The notes: generated by a model not told the origin, from the letters alone. A DNA stretch of 64,000 bases from Stutzerimonas stutzeri (GCA_002387205.1 DGLA01000021.1:1-64000), one strand, 5' to 3'. Counted from the stretch's first letter, positions 28,446 through 38,170 are shown. Translations and numbers: made by a program.

Positions 28446-29311
28446 CAGGTCCCATCCGTTGGTACAGGCAAGGCATCTCCATGCAGCGCATCGGGCAGAC
28501 GGATCTCCACGGCTACCGGAAGATGATCCGAGGACGCCTGAGCCAGGATGTCGACACGCTCCAGCGTCAGGCTGGGGCTCAGCAATATGTGGTCCAGGCA
28601 ACGCTGCGGGCGCCAGCTGGGAAAGGTCGCCTCGATCTGTGGCGCCTGCAAACCGAGATCACGCAGGGGTGAATGCTCCAGCAGATCGCTGGCATGGGTA
28701 TTCATGTCGCCCATCAGGATCTGGTGACGGTAGCCACCGATCAGGTCTCGAATGTAAGCCAGCTGACGAGTTCGCGCACCGCCGCCCAACGCCAGGTGCA
28801 TCACCACCACGACCAGGGCGTCCTCGCCTTCGCCAAATCGCAACAGAATCGCACCACGTCCGGACGGACCCGGCAACGGATGATCCTCCAGCCCCTGCGG
28901 CTCCAAACGGCTCAGCACTCCGTTGCTATGCTGGGCAAAGCGCCCCAGGTTGCGGTTGAGCTGCTGGTACCAGTAGGGAAATGCGCCGAGCTGCGCAAGA
29001 TGCTCGACCTGATTGACGTAGCCCGAGCGCATGCTGCCGCCGTCCGCTTCCTGCAGCGCCACCAGATCGTAGTTGGCAAGCAAGTCGCCGATGCGCTGGA
29101 GATTTCGCGCGCGGCCGGTATGCGGCAACAGATGCTGCCAGCTGCGCGTCAGGTAATGGTGGTAGCGCTCGGTGCTGATGCCGACCTGGATGTTAAAACT
29201 CAACAGGCGCAGCCGACCGTTGCAGGGCAGGCCGCTGGCGTCCAGACAAAGTGGATTGACTCTTGCCTGACCGGGGCCAGCCAGGCGTGGCGAACTCCAG
29301 CGGCGCAACAT
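28445..29311 (-). CDS. Endonuclease/exonuclease/phosphatase-family protein
   Basis: A 288-aa member of the DNase I-like superfamily. Motifs in order are RLLSFNIQVGI (about 35-45), LVALQEADGG with the metal-binding Glu, LMGDMNTHASD (Asp-Asn pair), and SSDHLPVAVEI with the catalytic Asp-His. It has no signal peptide; whether the substrate is nucleic acid or a phosphodiester is unknown. It is transcribed 6 nt after dsbA and overlaps dgcH by one nt, so the three form an operon. Confidence 0.85.
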   Translation of the reverse strand: MLRRWSSPRLAGPGQARVNPLCLDASGLPCNGRLRLLSFNIQVGISTERYHHYLTRSWQHLLPHTGRARNLQRIGDLLANYDLVALQEADGGSMRSGYVNQVEHLAQLGAFPYWYQQLNRNLGRFAQHSNGVLSRLEPQGLEDHPLPGPSGRGAILLRFGEGEDALVVVVMHLALGGGARTRQLAYIRDLIGGYRHQILMGDMNTHASDLLEHSPLRDLGLQAPQIEATFPSWRPQRCLDHILLSPSLTLERVDILAQASSDHLPVAVEIRLPDALHGDALPVPTDGT

Positions 29312-29317
29312 GGCCGG

Positions 29318-29947
29318 TTACCGGGCTGCGCGTTCTTTTTCGATCAGAAAGTCAGCCACCTTCAGTGCCCGCTCCGGGCCACCTGCCGAGCCGATATCGA
29401 AACGATACTTGCCGTTGACGATCATGACCGGCACGCCCGAGATCTGATAAGCCATCGCCAGCTTCTTCGCCTGCTCGGCACGGCTCTTCACACCGAACGA
29501 ATTATAGGCCTTGAGGAAGGCTTGCTTGTCGACGCCCTGCCCTGCCAGGAATTCAGCCATCTTTTCCGGCGTATCGAGCTTGTTGCCGTCCCGATGGTAG
29601 GCATTGAACACCGCATCGTGGACCTTCTGCTCGACACCCATGGACTCCAGCGCGAGGAACATCTGACCGTGCGCATTCCATGCACCCCCGAACATTGCGG
29701 GGATGCGCTTGAAATCGACGTCATGTGGAAGCTGCTCGATCCAGGGGTTGATGATCGGCTCGAACTGGTAGCAATGCGGGCAGCCATACCAGAACAGCTC
29801 CACCACTTCGATCTTGCCCGGCTCGGCAACCGGCACCGGGTTCTTCAGCTCAACGTATTCCTTTCCAGCCTGGAACTCCGCCGCATTGGCTGGCAGGCCG
29901 AAGAGACTGGTGGCTACGAGAAGGGCACTGAGAACGAGTTTACGCAT
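29318..29947 (-). CDS. dsbA: Thiol:disulfide interchange protein DsbA
   Basis: A 209-aa periplasmic oxidase that puts disulfides into exported proteins. A signal peptide (1-22, ending ANA) is followed by a thioredoxin fold with CPHC at residues 56-59 and the cis-proline loop SGVPVMIV. Length and motifs are standard. First gene of the dsbA-nuclease-dgcH run; a GGGAGTC sequence precedes the ATG. Confidence 0.96.
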   Translation of the reverse strand: MRKLVLSALLVATSLFGLPANAAEFQAGKEYVELKNPVPVAEPGKIEVVELFWYGCPHCYQFEPIINPWIEQLPHDVDFKRIPAMFGGAWNAHGQMFLALESMGVEQKVHDAVFNAYHRDGNKLDTPEKMAEFLAGQGVDKQAFLKAYNSFGVKSRAEQAKKLAMAYQISGVPVMIVNGKYRFDIGSAGGPERALKVADFLIEKERAAR

Positions 29948-30072
29948 GGTGACTCCCTTGGTAATGAATGGCTGACCGACAGCGTCACAGGCTGCAGCAA
30001 ATCAGTCAGGCTCGCCAGCGATTTGCGCCGCTTTTCAATATCTTGACAATGTTTATAGCGAGGCCATAAACG

Positions 30073-30108
30073 AAAAAAGGGCGTTCAGGCACATGTCCTG
30101 AACGCCCT
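30073..30108 (-). terminator. Terminator of the cytochrome c4 gene
   Basis: On the minus strand, an 11-bp stem GGGCGTTCAGG/CCTGAACGCCC with a 7-nt loop is followed by TTTTTT. It starts 28 nt after the cc4 stop. Confidence 0.9.
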
Positions 30109-30135
30109 CTCATGCAGGCTGATCCGCCTTTGCGA

Positions 30136-30768
30136 TCAGTGCAGGCCCTGGATGTAGCTCGACAGCGCCTGGATTTCCTTGTTGCTCAGCTTGGAAGCGA
30201 TGGTACGCATGATCGCTGTATCGCCATCATTGGTACGATCCCCTTCACGGAAGTCAGTCAGCTGCTTGGCGGTATAAGCCGAGTGCTGGCCGCCCAGCCG
30301 CGGGAATCGAGCCAGATTGTTACCGACGCCGTTCGGCGAATGGCAACCGGAACATGCCGGCATGCCTACATCCAGCTTTCCGCCACGGAACAGCTGCTCG
30401 CCCTGCTGAACCAGTGCAGGATCAGCCATGCCGATGGTCATTTTCTGGCTTGCAAAATAGGCGGCCATGTCCTGAAGATCCTGCTCGCTGTAGGGCTCCA
30501 GGATACCGGTCATCTCAAGCACCTTGCGTCCGACGCCCGGCTCTGCGGTGGGGCTGCTGCCCGCCTTGATATCCTGCAGCTGCTTGAACAGATAGTTCTC
30601 ACCCTGACCCGCCAGTTTCGGGAAGTTCGGTGCGGCGCTGTTGCCGTCAGGGCCATGGCAGGCACCACAGACGGCAACCTTCTCCTGGCCGGCCTCGGCA
30701 TTCCCAGCCGCGTGGGCCATACCGGTGATGCCAAGGGTCAACAGCAGACTCACGAGTACTTTGTTCAT
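30136..30768 (-). CDS. cc4: Di-haem cytochrome c4
   Basis: A 210-aa periplasmic or membrane-associated electron carrier with two haem-c sites: CGACH at 34-38 and CSGCH at 139-143. A signal peptide ends near AHA (residue 20). Each half has a distal Met candidate (VLEMTGIL and TAIMRTIASK). In Pseudomonas it passes electrons from the bc1 complex to cbb3-type oxidases. ATG at 30768 is preferred over an upstream TTG. Confidence 0.95.
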   Translation of the reverse strand: MNKVLVSLLLTLGITGMAHAAGNAEAGQEKVAVCGACHGPDGNSAAPNFPKLAGQGENYLFKQLQDIKAGSSPTAEPGVGRKVLEMTGILEPYSEQDLQDMAAYFASQKMTIGMADPALVQQGEQLFRGGKLDVGMPACSGCHSPNGVGNNLARFPRLGGQHSAYTAKQLTDFREGDRTNDGDTAIMRTIASKLSNKEIQALSSYIQGLH

Positions 30769-31041
30769 CAGCTCATCCAACTACGGCTAAGGGTTAAAAA
30801 GGAATCTTATTCGGCAGGCCGGCCGCTGGCGCCCCGGCCATGCTCGTTATGGTCGCATGTGTTATCGATCCGCAACAGGCGGGGTAATCCTCATCTTCCG
30901 CTTCCTAAGGAAGCCAATATTGCTGTTGCAAACCACGGTCGTTTCAGACCAAAGCGCACACAAAATCTGCGGCATTATATACTGGCGCTACTGAAACGGA
31001 AATGAACCATTGCCGCACCCTGCGCACCTACCGGAAAGCCC

Positions 31042-31683
31042 ATGCCCCCGAAAAACCCGATCCTCGGCCTCTGCCAGCAAGCCACCTTCATGACCAGCGC
31101 CGCCAAGGTCGACCAATGTCCGGCAGACGAGGGCCTGGAAGTCGCATTTGCCGGCCGGTCCAATGCAGGCAAGTCCAGTGCACTGAACACCCTGACCCAC
31201 GCAAGCCTCGCCCGCACGTCGAAGACACCCGGACGCACCCAGCTGCTCAACTTCTTCAGCCTCGACGAACATCACCGCCTCGTCGATCTTCCCGGCTATG
31301 GCTACGCCAAGGTACCGATCCCGCTGAAGCAGCACTGGCAACGCCATCTGGAAGCCTACCTGAGCAGCCGTGAAAGCCTGGCTGGCGTCTTTCTGATGAT
31401 GGACATCCGCCACCCGCTCACCGAATTCGACCGGATGATGCTCGACTGGTCCAACGCCAGCGAGATGCCGCTGCATATCCTGCTGACAAAGTCCGACAAG
31501 CTTGCATTCGGCGCGGCGAAGAATGCCCTGCTGGCAATCGGACGGGATGTCCGTAAGGGCTGGGGCGACGGCGTCAGCATGCAGCTCTTCTCCGCACCGA
31601 AGCGTCAGGGCGTGGAGGAGGCCCAGCTGGTGCTGGCGCAGTTGCTCGGAATGCTGGACGAGGACGCGCAAGAGCAGATCTGA
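31042..31683 (+). CDS. engB: Ribosome biogenesis GTP-binding protein EngB (YihA/YsxC)
   Basis: A 213-aa TRAFAC GTPase needed for large-subunit assembly. Visible G motifs are GRSNAGKSS (38-46), TPGRTQ, DLPGYGYAK (G3) and TKSD (G4). Length is normal. It is divergent from cytochrome c4; the 273-bp gap has a likely -10 (TATATACT near 30976) and no other recognised feature. In P. aeruginosa, polA and the ErsA sRNA follow engB; here gcvP follows instead and I see no ErsA-like gene. Confidence 0.95.
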   Translation: MPPKNPILGLCQQATFMTSAAKVDQCPADEGLEVAFAGRSNAGKSSALNTLTHASLARTSKTPGRTQLLNFFSLDEHHRLVDLPGYGYAKVPIPLKQHWQRHLEAYLSSRESLAGVFLMMDIRHPLTEFDRMMLDWSNASEMPLHILLTKSDKLAFGAAKNALLAIGRDVRKGWGDGVSMQLFSAPKRQGVEEAQLVLAQLLGMLDEDAQEQI

Positions 31684-31738
31684 AACCCAGCAACCCCGGG
31701 AGTGGGTCACGCTTCACCGATACACCTGGCAATGCGGA

Positions 31739-31763
31739 GGTGGATGCAACAACAGCATCCACC
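31739..31763. terminator. Hairpin between convergent engB and gcvP
   Basis: GGTGGATGC and GCATCCACC form a perfect 9-bp stem around AACAACA. There is no T-run; it may stop or stabilise either transcript. Confidence 0.45.
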
Positions 31764-31780
31764 CACGTCAGCCTCGTGCG

Positions 31781-31808
31781 TCAAGCTTCAAGCTTCAAGC
31801 TTCAAGCT
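31781..31808. repeat. Four tandem TCAAGCT heptamers
   Basis: Four exact copies of TCAAGCT, with an inverted partner TGAAGCTTG at 31845-31853, lie just past the gcvP stop. Related heptamers with inverted partners occur near 50711 and 56350. Confidence 0.85.
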
Positions 31809-31857
31809 CAGGCCCTACATTGCTTATGCGCCGTCACCCTGACCTGAAGCTTGCCGC

Positions 31858-34734
31858 TCAACTCCGATAATCCTCGACCGGCACACAGGCACAGAACAGG
31901 TTCCGGTCACCAAAAACGTTATCGACTCGATTGACCGCCGGCCAGTACTTGTGTGCCTGGGTATGTGCGCTTGGCGTCACCCCTTCGGCGATGCTGTATG
32001 GGCGATCCCACAGATGGGTAACATCTGCCAGGGTGTGGGGCGCGCGCACCAGCGGGTTGTCCTCGGCAGGCCAACCTCCGTTTTCAACCTTGGCGATCTC
32101 CGCGCGGATGCTCAACATCGCCTCGACGAACCGGTCCAGCTCCGCTTTGGACTCGCTCTCGGTCGGCTCGACCATCAGCGTGCCGGGTACCGGAAAGGAC
32201 ATGGTCGGCGCATGGAAGCCGTAATCGATTAGGCGTTTGGCGACGTCCTCCTCGGAAATCCCGGTCTTGGCCTTGAGTGGCCGCAGATCAATGATGCACT
32301 CATGAGCCACTCGTCCGTTGCGGCCGCTATAGAGGACGGGAAAAGCCTCACCGAGGCGCATCGCCAGGTAGTTCGCACTCAGGATGGCGACCTCCGTGGC
32401 GTCGCGTAGCTGCGGCCCCATCATTGCGATGTACATCCAGCTGATCGGCAGGATGCTGGCGCTACCCCAGGGCGCTGCGCTGACCGCACCGTTCTCGGGG
32501 TTCGGGCCCTGCAACTCGATTACCGGATGGTTGGAAACGAAAGGCAGCAGGTGCGCCTTGATGCCGATCGGCCCCATGCCCGGGCCGCCACCGCCGTGGG
32601 GAATGCAGAAGGTCTTGTGCAGGTTCATGTGCGAGACGTCCGCACCGATATCTGCCGGTCGCGCCAGACCCACCTGGGCGTTCAGGTTGGCACCGTCCAT
32701 GTACACCTGGCCACCCTGGGCATGAATCGCTTCGCAGATCTCGCGAATGCCTTCCTCGTACACGCCATGGGTGGAGGGGTAGGTAATCATCAGGCAGGAA
32801 AGCCGATCACCGGCTTCGGCAGCCTTGCGCTTGAGGTCCTCCAGGTCGACGTTACCTGCCTTGTCACACTCGACGATCACGACGCGCATGCTGACCATCT
32901 GCGCCGAGGCCGGATTGGTACCGTGGGCCGAGGATGGAATCAGGCAGATATCCCGCTGACCTTCGCCGCGGCTCTCATGGTACTTGCGGATGGCGACCAG
33001 GCCGGCGTATTCGCCCTGCGCGCCGGAGTTGGGTTGCATGGAGATCGCATCGAAACCGGTGATCGCACAGAGCCACGCTTCCAGCTCGTCGATCATCAGT
33101 TTGTAGCCCTGGGCCTGCTCCTGGGGCGCGAAGGGGTGCAGATTGGCAAATTCCGGCCAGGTGATGGGAATCATCTCACTCGTGGCGTTGAGCTTCATGG
33201 TGCAGGAACCGAGCGGGATCATCGCCTGGTTCAGAGCCAGGTCCTTGTTCTCCAGCTGCTTGAGGTAGCGCAGCATCTCGGTTTCGCTGTGATGAGTATT
33301 GAACACCGGATGGGTCAGGTATTCGCTGCTGCGCTGCAGCTCGGCGGGGATGCCGCTGGGAATCTCGCCGGCATCCAGGTCTGCGACCTTGAGTCCGTGA
33401 TCCGCTCCGAGGAATACCGCCAGCAATTGGTTCACGGTCTGCTCGGTGCAGGTTTCGTCGAGGCTGACGCCCAGCTTGCCGCGGCCAAGGATGCGCAGAT
33501 TGATCCGCGCCGCACCTGCACTTTCCAGGATCGCAGTCTGCGCGCCGCCTACTTCCAAGGTCAGCGTATCGAAGAAATGCCGGTTGACGCGCCTGATGCC
33601 GTGCCGCTCCAGCGCGCTGGCCAGGATCGATGTGAGCCGATGGGTACGCTGGGCAATGCGCTTGAGCCCTTCAGGCCCGTGATAGACGGCATAGCAGCTG
33701 GCGATATTTGCCAGCAGCACCTGTGCCGTGCAGATGTTGGAGTTGGCCTTCTCGCGACGGATATGCTGCTCGCGGGTCTGCAGCGCCATGCGCAGCGCAG
33801 TGTTGCCGCGGGCGTCCTTGGATACACCGATGATCCGGCCCGGCATGGCGCGCTTGAAGGCATCACGGGTGGCGAAGTAGGCCGCGTGCGGGCCACCGTA
33901 GCCCATGGGCACGCCAAAGCGCTGAGTCGAGCCAAGCACCACGTCGGCACCGAGTTCACCCGGCGGCGTCAGCAGCAGCAGGCTGAGCAGGTCGGCAGCC
34001 ACACAAGCCAGCGCCTGCCGGGCGTGCAGCGCATCGATAGCCGGACGCAGATCGCGGATCTCACCATGGGTGTCGGGGTACTGCAGCAGCGCACCGAACA
34101 CGTCCTGTTCGCTGATATCGTCCAGTGCGCCGATGACCAGCTCGAAACCAAAGGCTTCGGCGCGCGTTTTCAACACCGAAAGGGTTTGCGGATGGCAGTT
34201 TTCGTCGGCGAAGAAGGCGTTGCTTTTGCTCTTGGCCATACGCCGCGCCAGCGTCATCGCTTCGGCCGCTGCCGTCGCCTCGTCGAGCAGCGATGCGTTG
34301 GCCAGATCGAGTCCGGTGAGGTCGATGGTCAGCTGCTGGAAGTTGAGCAGCGCCTCCAGACGTCCCTGCGCAATTTCCGGCTGATAGGGCGTATAGGCGG
34401 TGTACCAACCCGGGTTCTCCAGCACGTTGCGCAGGATCACAGGTGGCGTGACGGTGCCGTGATAGCCCATGCCGATCAGGCTGGTCCAGAGCTGGTTCTG
34501 CTCGGCGTAGCTGCGCAGCCGTGTCAGTGCGTCCTGTTCGTCCAGCGCCGCCGGCAGTTGCAGCTCTCCCTCGAGCCGGATCGCCGGCGGCACGGTCTGC
34601 CGGACCAGCTCGTCACGACTGGCCAGGCCAAGCGCATCCAGCATGGCCTGCTGTTCAGCCGCATCAGGGCCGAGATGGCGACGCAGAAAGGCGTCAGGTT
34701 GCTGGAGCTGGGAAAGGCGCGGCACTTGGGACAT
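31858..34734 (-). CDS. gcvP: Glycine dehydrogenase (P-protein)
   Basis: A 958-aa PLP enzyme that decarboxylates glycine and loads the aminomethyl group on the H-protein. The PLP lysine lies in LHKTFCIPHGGGGPG (about residue 708). Both halves of the homodimeric P-protein are present: TPYQPEIAQGRLE in the first, SCTMKLNATSEM and QPNSGAQGEYAG in the second. ATG at 34734 follows a GTG at 34737 that is also possible. Last gene of gcvT-H-P, separated from gcvH by 104 nt with a long-loop inverted repeat. Confidence 0.97.
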   Translation of the reverse strand: MSQVPRLSQLQQPDAFLRRHLGPDAAEQQAMLDALGLASRDELVRQTVPPAIRLEGELQLPAALDEQDALTRLRSYAEQNQLWTSLIGMGYHGTVTPPVILRNVLENPGWYTAYTPYQPEIAQGRLEALLNFQQLTIDLTGLDLANASLLDEATAAAEAMTLARRMAKSKSNAFFADENCHPQTLSVLKTRAEAFGFELVIGALDDISEQDVFGALLQYPDTHGEIRDLRPAIDALHARQALACVAADLLSLLLLTPPGELGADVVLGSTQRFGVPMGYGGPHAAYFATRDAFKRAMPGRIIGVSKDARGNTALRMALQTREQHIRREKANSNICTAQVLLANIASCYAVYHGPEGLKRIAQRTHRLTSILASALERHGIRRVNRHFFDTLTLEVGGAQTAILESAGAARINLRILGRGKLGVSLDETCTEQTVNQLLAVFLGADHGLKVADLDAGEIPSGIPAELQRSSEYLTHPVFNTHHSETEMLRYLKQLENKDLALNQAMIPLGSCTMKLNATSEMIPITWPEFANLHPFAPQEQAQGYKLMIDELEAWLCAITGFDAISMQPNSGAQGEYAGLVAIRKYHESRGEGQRDICLIPSSAHGTNPASAQMVSMRVVIVECDKAGNVDLEDLKRKAAEAGDRLSCLMITYPSTHGVYEEGIREICEAIHAQGGQVYMDGANLNAQVGLARPADIGADVSHMNLHKTFCIPHGGGGPGMGPIGIKAHLLPFVSNHPVIELQGPNPENGAVSAAPWGSASILPISWMYIAMMGPQLRDATEVAILSANYLAMRLGEAFPVLYSGRNGRVAHECIIDLRPLKAKTGISEEDVAKRLIDYGFHAPTMSFPVPGTLMVEPTESESKAELDRFVEAMLSIRAEIAKVENGGWPAEDNPLVRAPHTLADVTHLWDRPYSIAEGVTPSAHTQAHKYWPAVNRVDNVFGDRNLFCACVPVEDYRS

Positions 34735-34756
34735 CACTGCTTCTCTCGAAAAAAGG

Positions 34757-34826
34757 AAAACCCCGGGACAGGATTCTGCGAAAACGGATTCACCAGGTTT
34801 TCACAAGCCCAGCATCGCGGGGTTTT
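34757..34826 (-). other. Inverted repeat between gcvH and gcvP
   Basis: AAAACCCCG (34757-34765) and CGGGGTTTT (34818-34826) are perfectly complementary across a 52-nt loop. It could partly terminate transcription after gcvH. Confidence 0.4.
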
Positions 34827-34838
34827 GGGAAGGAACGC

Positions 34839-35228
34839 TTAGGCTTCGGCGTCACAGGAGGCTTTGTAGCCATCCGCGTCGAGCAGCTTGTCCAATTCCG
34901 CGACATCGCTCGGCTGCAGCCGGAAGAACCAGCTGCCATAAGGCTCGCTGTTGACCGCCTCGGGGGAATCGCTGAGCTGCTCGTTGATTGCAATCACTTC
35001 GCCTGCAATCGGGGCATAGATGTCCGAAGCTGCCTTTACCGACTCCACCACGCCAGCCTGCTGGCCTGCTGCGAGCTGCTGGCCGACGTGCGGCAGTTCG
35101 ACATAGACCACATCGCCCAGTGCTTCCTGGGCATGATCGGAGATCCCTACGCTGACACTGCCGTCCTCTTCCAGACGGGCCCACTCGTGGCTGGCGGCGT
35201 AACGCAGATCGCTGGGGATATTGCTCAT
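34839..35228 (-). CDS. gcvH: Glycine cleavage system H-protein
   Basis: A 129-aa lipoyl carrier that shuttles the aminomethyl group between P- and T-proteins. The lipoylated residue is Lys65 in ESVKAASD. ATG has a short GAGG-type site upstream. Size and motifs are standard; it lies 69 nt downstream of gcvT. Confidence 0.97.
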   Translation of the reverse strand: MSNIPSDLRYAASHEWARLEEDGSVSVGISDHAQEALGDVVYVELPHVGQQLAAGQQAGVVESVKAASDIYAPIAGEVIAINEQLSDSPEAVNSEPYGSWFFRLQPSDVAELDKLLDADGYKASCDAEA

Positions 35229-35297
35229 TCGTTGATCCTCAAACTGTCGATGGACTGGGCCGGCTGCTCAGTGGCCCATGAAAGCGCTGGGCCGAAT

Positions 35298-36380
35298 TTA
35301 TACCAGTACCTTGCCGTGACGCACGAATGTCGGTTTCACCACACGCACGGGATACCACTTGCCGCGAATCTCCACTGCCGCCCGGTCGCCGGTCCCTGCG
35401 GGGACGCGCGCCAGGGCAATGGACTTTCCAAGGGTAGGCGAAAAACTGCCGCTGGTGATTTCACCTTCGCCCGCACCGTTTACCCTCACCACCTGGTGGG
35501 CACGCAACACGCCACGCTCCTCCAGCACAAGTCCGACAAGCTTCTGTCGATCGGCCAGGGCGCGTTCCGCCTCCAGCGCGGCGCGGCCGATGAAGTCGCG
35601 CTCACATGGTTCCCAGGCTACGGTCCAGCCCATGTTGGCCTGCAACGGGGAGACCTCTTCGGTCATGTCCTGGCCGTAGAGGTTGAGCCCGGCTTCGAGG
35701 CGCAGGGTGTCGCGCGCACCCAGCCCGATCGGCGCGATACCCGCACCCACCAGCTCACTGAGAAAGTCCGGTGCCTGCTCGGCCGGCAGAATGATTTCCA
35801 GGCCATCTTCACCGGTGTAGCCGGTGCGACCAATGAACCAGTCACCGGCCGCCTGACCATTGAATGGCTTGAGCTCCTGAATCAGCGCAGCGCGCGGCTG
35901 GCTGACCAGCTCAGCCGTCCTGGATCGCGCATTAGGCCCCTGGATTGCCAGCATCGCCAGCTCAGGCCGCTCGGTCACCTCGACGGCGAAGCCTTCAGCG
36001 TGCGCACGCATCCAGGCCAGGTCCTTGTCGCGCGTGCTTGCATTGACAACCAGGCGATAGCCCAGGTCGGTCAGATAGACGATAAGGTCATCGACGACCC
36101 CGCCGCGCTCGTTGAGCATGGCGCTATACAAGGCTTTGCCGACCTGGCCCAGACGGCCGACGTCATTGGCCAGCAGCCTTTGCAGATAGAGCTTGGCATC
36201 GTTACCCGCCACGTCGACGACGGTCATGTGGGAGACGTCGAACACTCCACAGTCACGCCGCACCTGATGATGCTCCTCGACCTGGGAGCCGTAGTGCAAC
36301 GGCATGTCCCAGCCGCCGAAATCGACCATCTTGGCGCCAAGTGCGAGGTGCTGATCATAGAGGGGAGTACGCTGACCCAT
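35298..36380 (-). CDS. gcvT: Aminomethyltransferase (T-protein)
   Basis: A 360-aa tetrahydrofolate-dependent enzyme that forms methylene-THF and releases ammonia. Hallmarks are TPLYDQHLALGAKMVDFGGW at the N-terminus, CGVFDVSHMTVV, RTGYTGEDGLEI (about 201-212) and RDTLRLEAGLNLYGQDM. GGAGA precedes the ATG. The 150-bp upstream region lacks the paired aptamers of a glycine riboswitch. Confidence 0.96.
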   Translation of the reverse strand: MGQRTPLYDQHLALGAKMVDFGGWDMPLHYGSQVEEHHQVRRDCGVFDVSHMTVVDVAGNDAKLYLQRLLANDVGRLGQVGKALYSAMLNERGGVVDDLIVYLTDLGYRLVVNASTRDKDLAWMRAHAEGFAVEVTERPELAMLAIQGPNARSRTAELVSQPRAALIQELKPFNGQAAGDWFIGRTGYTGEDGLEIILPAEQAPDFLSELVGAGIAPIGLGARDTLRLEAGLNLYGQDMTEEVSPLQANMGWTVAWEPCERDFIGRAALEAERALADRQKLVGLVLEERGVLRAHQVVRVNGAGEGEITSGSFSPTLGKSIALARVPAGTGDRAAVEIRGKWYPVRVVKPTFVRHGKVLV

Positions 36381-36530
36381 GGATGTCTCCTTCCGGGCAG
36401 GTCGCCGAAGCGGCGGTAGAACAGCTTGTTAGAGCCGGGCAGCGGGGCCCGACGTATTTTGAGTGGCGCGCATTGTAGCCCCAAGGGCGAAACAGGTCAC
36501 GGTGAGGCGATGGCTGTTTTGCTCATACCT

Positions 36531-38147
36531 TCAGCCAACCCGACGCGCCGAGCGCCGAATCAGCAGGATCACCGGCAGCAGGCCGACCAGCACCAGGGTC
36601 AGCGCAGGCAGGGCCGCCCGCGCCCATTCCCCCTCGCTGGTCATCTCGAAGATACGCACTGACAGCGTGTCCCAGCCAAACGGCCGCAACAGCAGCGTGG
36701 CCGGCATCTCCTTGAGCACATCGACGAACACCAGCAACGCGGCGCTCAGTGTGCCCGGCAGCAGCAGCGGCAGGTACACCCGGAAAAACAGGGCGGCTCC
36801 GCCGACACCAAGACTCCGTGAGGCCTGGGGCAGAGAGGGCCGAATCCGCGCCAATGCGCTTTCCAGCGGCCCGAACGCGACCGCCATGAAGCGAATCAGA
36901 TAGGCCAGCAGCAAGGCGCCAAGGCTGCCCAGCAAAACCGGCTTGCCTGCTCCACCCAGCCAACCGGAAAGCGGAATGACCAGCTCGCGGTCCAGGTAGC
37001 TGAAGGCAAGCATGATCGACACGGCAAGCACGGATCCAGGCAAGGCGTAACCCAGGTTGGCCAGCCCCACCGCCGCCCGGACCGGGCGTACCGGCGCCTG
37101 GCGCCGGGCGAACGCCAGCATCAGCGCCACCGCAACGGTGATGGCGGCGGCCAGCCCGCCCAGATACAGCGTATGCACGATCAGCCCGACATAACGTTCG
37201 TCAAGGTCGAAGCGACCTCGCTGCCAGAGCCAGACCAGCAATTGCAGGACCGGGACGACGAAAGCGCAGAGAAACACCAATCCACACCAGGCACTGGCGG
37301 CAAACGCCTTGAAACCGCGCAGGCGATACAGCGCAGCCGACCTGGCACGGTCGTTGGCCGGCCGCGCCGCACCGCGCGCGCGGCGTTCGCCATAGAGCAC
37401 CAGCACGACCGCGAGCAGGAGCAGGCTGGCCAGCTGAGTGGCTGTGGTCAGGCTGAAGAAGCCATACCAGGTCTTGTAGATGGCCGTGGTAAAGGTATCG
37501 AAATTGAACACTGCGACGGCGCCGAAGTCGGCCAGCGTCTCCATCATCGCCAAGGCCAGCCCGGCCCCGATGGCCGGTCTCGCCATTGGCAGGGCCACGC
37601 TCCAGAACGCCTTCCAGGGCGACTGCCCCAACACGCGGGCCGCCTCCATCAAACCCTTGCCCTGGGCAATGAAAGCCGAGCGCGCCAGGAGATAGACATA
37701 GGGGTAGAACACCAGCACCAGCACGGCAATTACGCCGCCCGTGGAGCGGACCCTGGGAAATCGTATGCCGCTGCCGAACCATTCTCGCGCCAGGGTCTGT
37801 ACCGGGCCGGAAAAGTCCAGCAGGCCGATGAAGACAAAGGCCAGGACGTAGGCGGGAATGGCGAACGGCAGCATCAGGGCCCAGTCCAGCCAGCGGCGGC
37901 CGGGAAACTCGCACAGGGAGGTCAGCCAGGCGAGGCTGACACCCAGCAGCACCACCCCTATCCCGACGCCAATGATCAGCGTCAGGGTATTGGCCAGCAA
38001 CCGTGGCATCTGGGTCTCCCAGAGATGGGACCAGATGCTGGTGTCGATATCGCTCCAGCTGAACAGCAGCACGCTCAACGGCAGCAAGACCAGGCCGGCG
38101 ATCAGAAAAGTGATGGGGTACCAGCGGCGCTCGACAGGGTGGGACAC
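36531..38147 (-). CDS. Ferric-iron-type ABC transporter permease (FbpB/HitB-like)
   Basis: A 538-aa inner-membrane permease with about twelve helices, formed of two fused binding-protein-dependent domains. EAA-type loops are EAARVLGQSPWKAFWSVALP (about 193-212) and QASRSLGVGGAALFFRVYLP (about 447-466). Such fused permeases serve periplasmic Fe(III)-binding proteins. It is downstream of the binding-protein gene, behind a strong terminator-like hairpin. No ATPase gene is next to it; HitAB in P. aeruginosa is likewise a pair. Confidence 0.9.
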   Translation of the reverse strand: MSHPVERRWYPITFLIAGLVLLPLSVLLFSWSDIDTSIWSHLWETQMPRLLANTLTLIIGVGIGVVLLGVSLAWLTSLCEFPGRRWLDWALMLPFAIPAYVLAFVFIGLLDFSGPVQTLAREWFGSGIRFPRVRSTGGVIAVLVLVFYPYVYLLARSAFIAQGKGLMEAARVLGQSPWKAFWSVALPMARPAIGAGLALAMMETLADFGAVAVFNFDTFTTAIYKTWYGFFSLTTATQLASLLLLAVVLVLYGERRARGAARPANDRARSAALYRLRGFKAFAASAWCGLVFLCAFVVPVLQLLVWLWQRGRFDLDERYVGLIVHTLYLGGLAAAITVAVALMLAFARRQAPVRPVRAAVGLANLGYALPGSVLAVSIMLAFSYLDRELVIPLSGWLGGAGKPVLLGSLGALLLAYLIRFMAVAFGPLESALARIRPSLPQASRSLGVGGAALFFRVYLPLLLPGTLSAALLVFVDVLKEMPATLLLRPFGWDTLSVRIFEMTSEGEWARAALPALTLVLVGLLPVILLIRRSARRVG

Positions 38148-38170
38148 GCATGCCTCGAAAGCAGAAAAGA

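Noticed and set aside
30769..31041. ErsA/Spot42-type sRNA near engB
   Set aside because: In P. aeruginosa ErsA lies between engB and polA. Here polA is absent and neither flank of engB shows an sRNA terminator with a T-run.
32527..34842. 771-aa plus-strand ORF opposite gcvP
   Set aside because: Antisense shadow of a clearly conserved gene, without ribosome-binding site or family motifs.
36381..36530. Glycine riboswitch upstream of gcvT
   Set aside because: I looked for tandem glycine aptamers in the leader and found none. Control must be otherwise.
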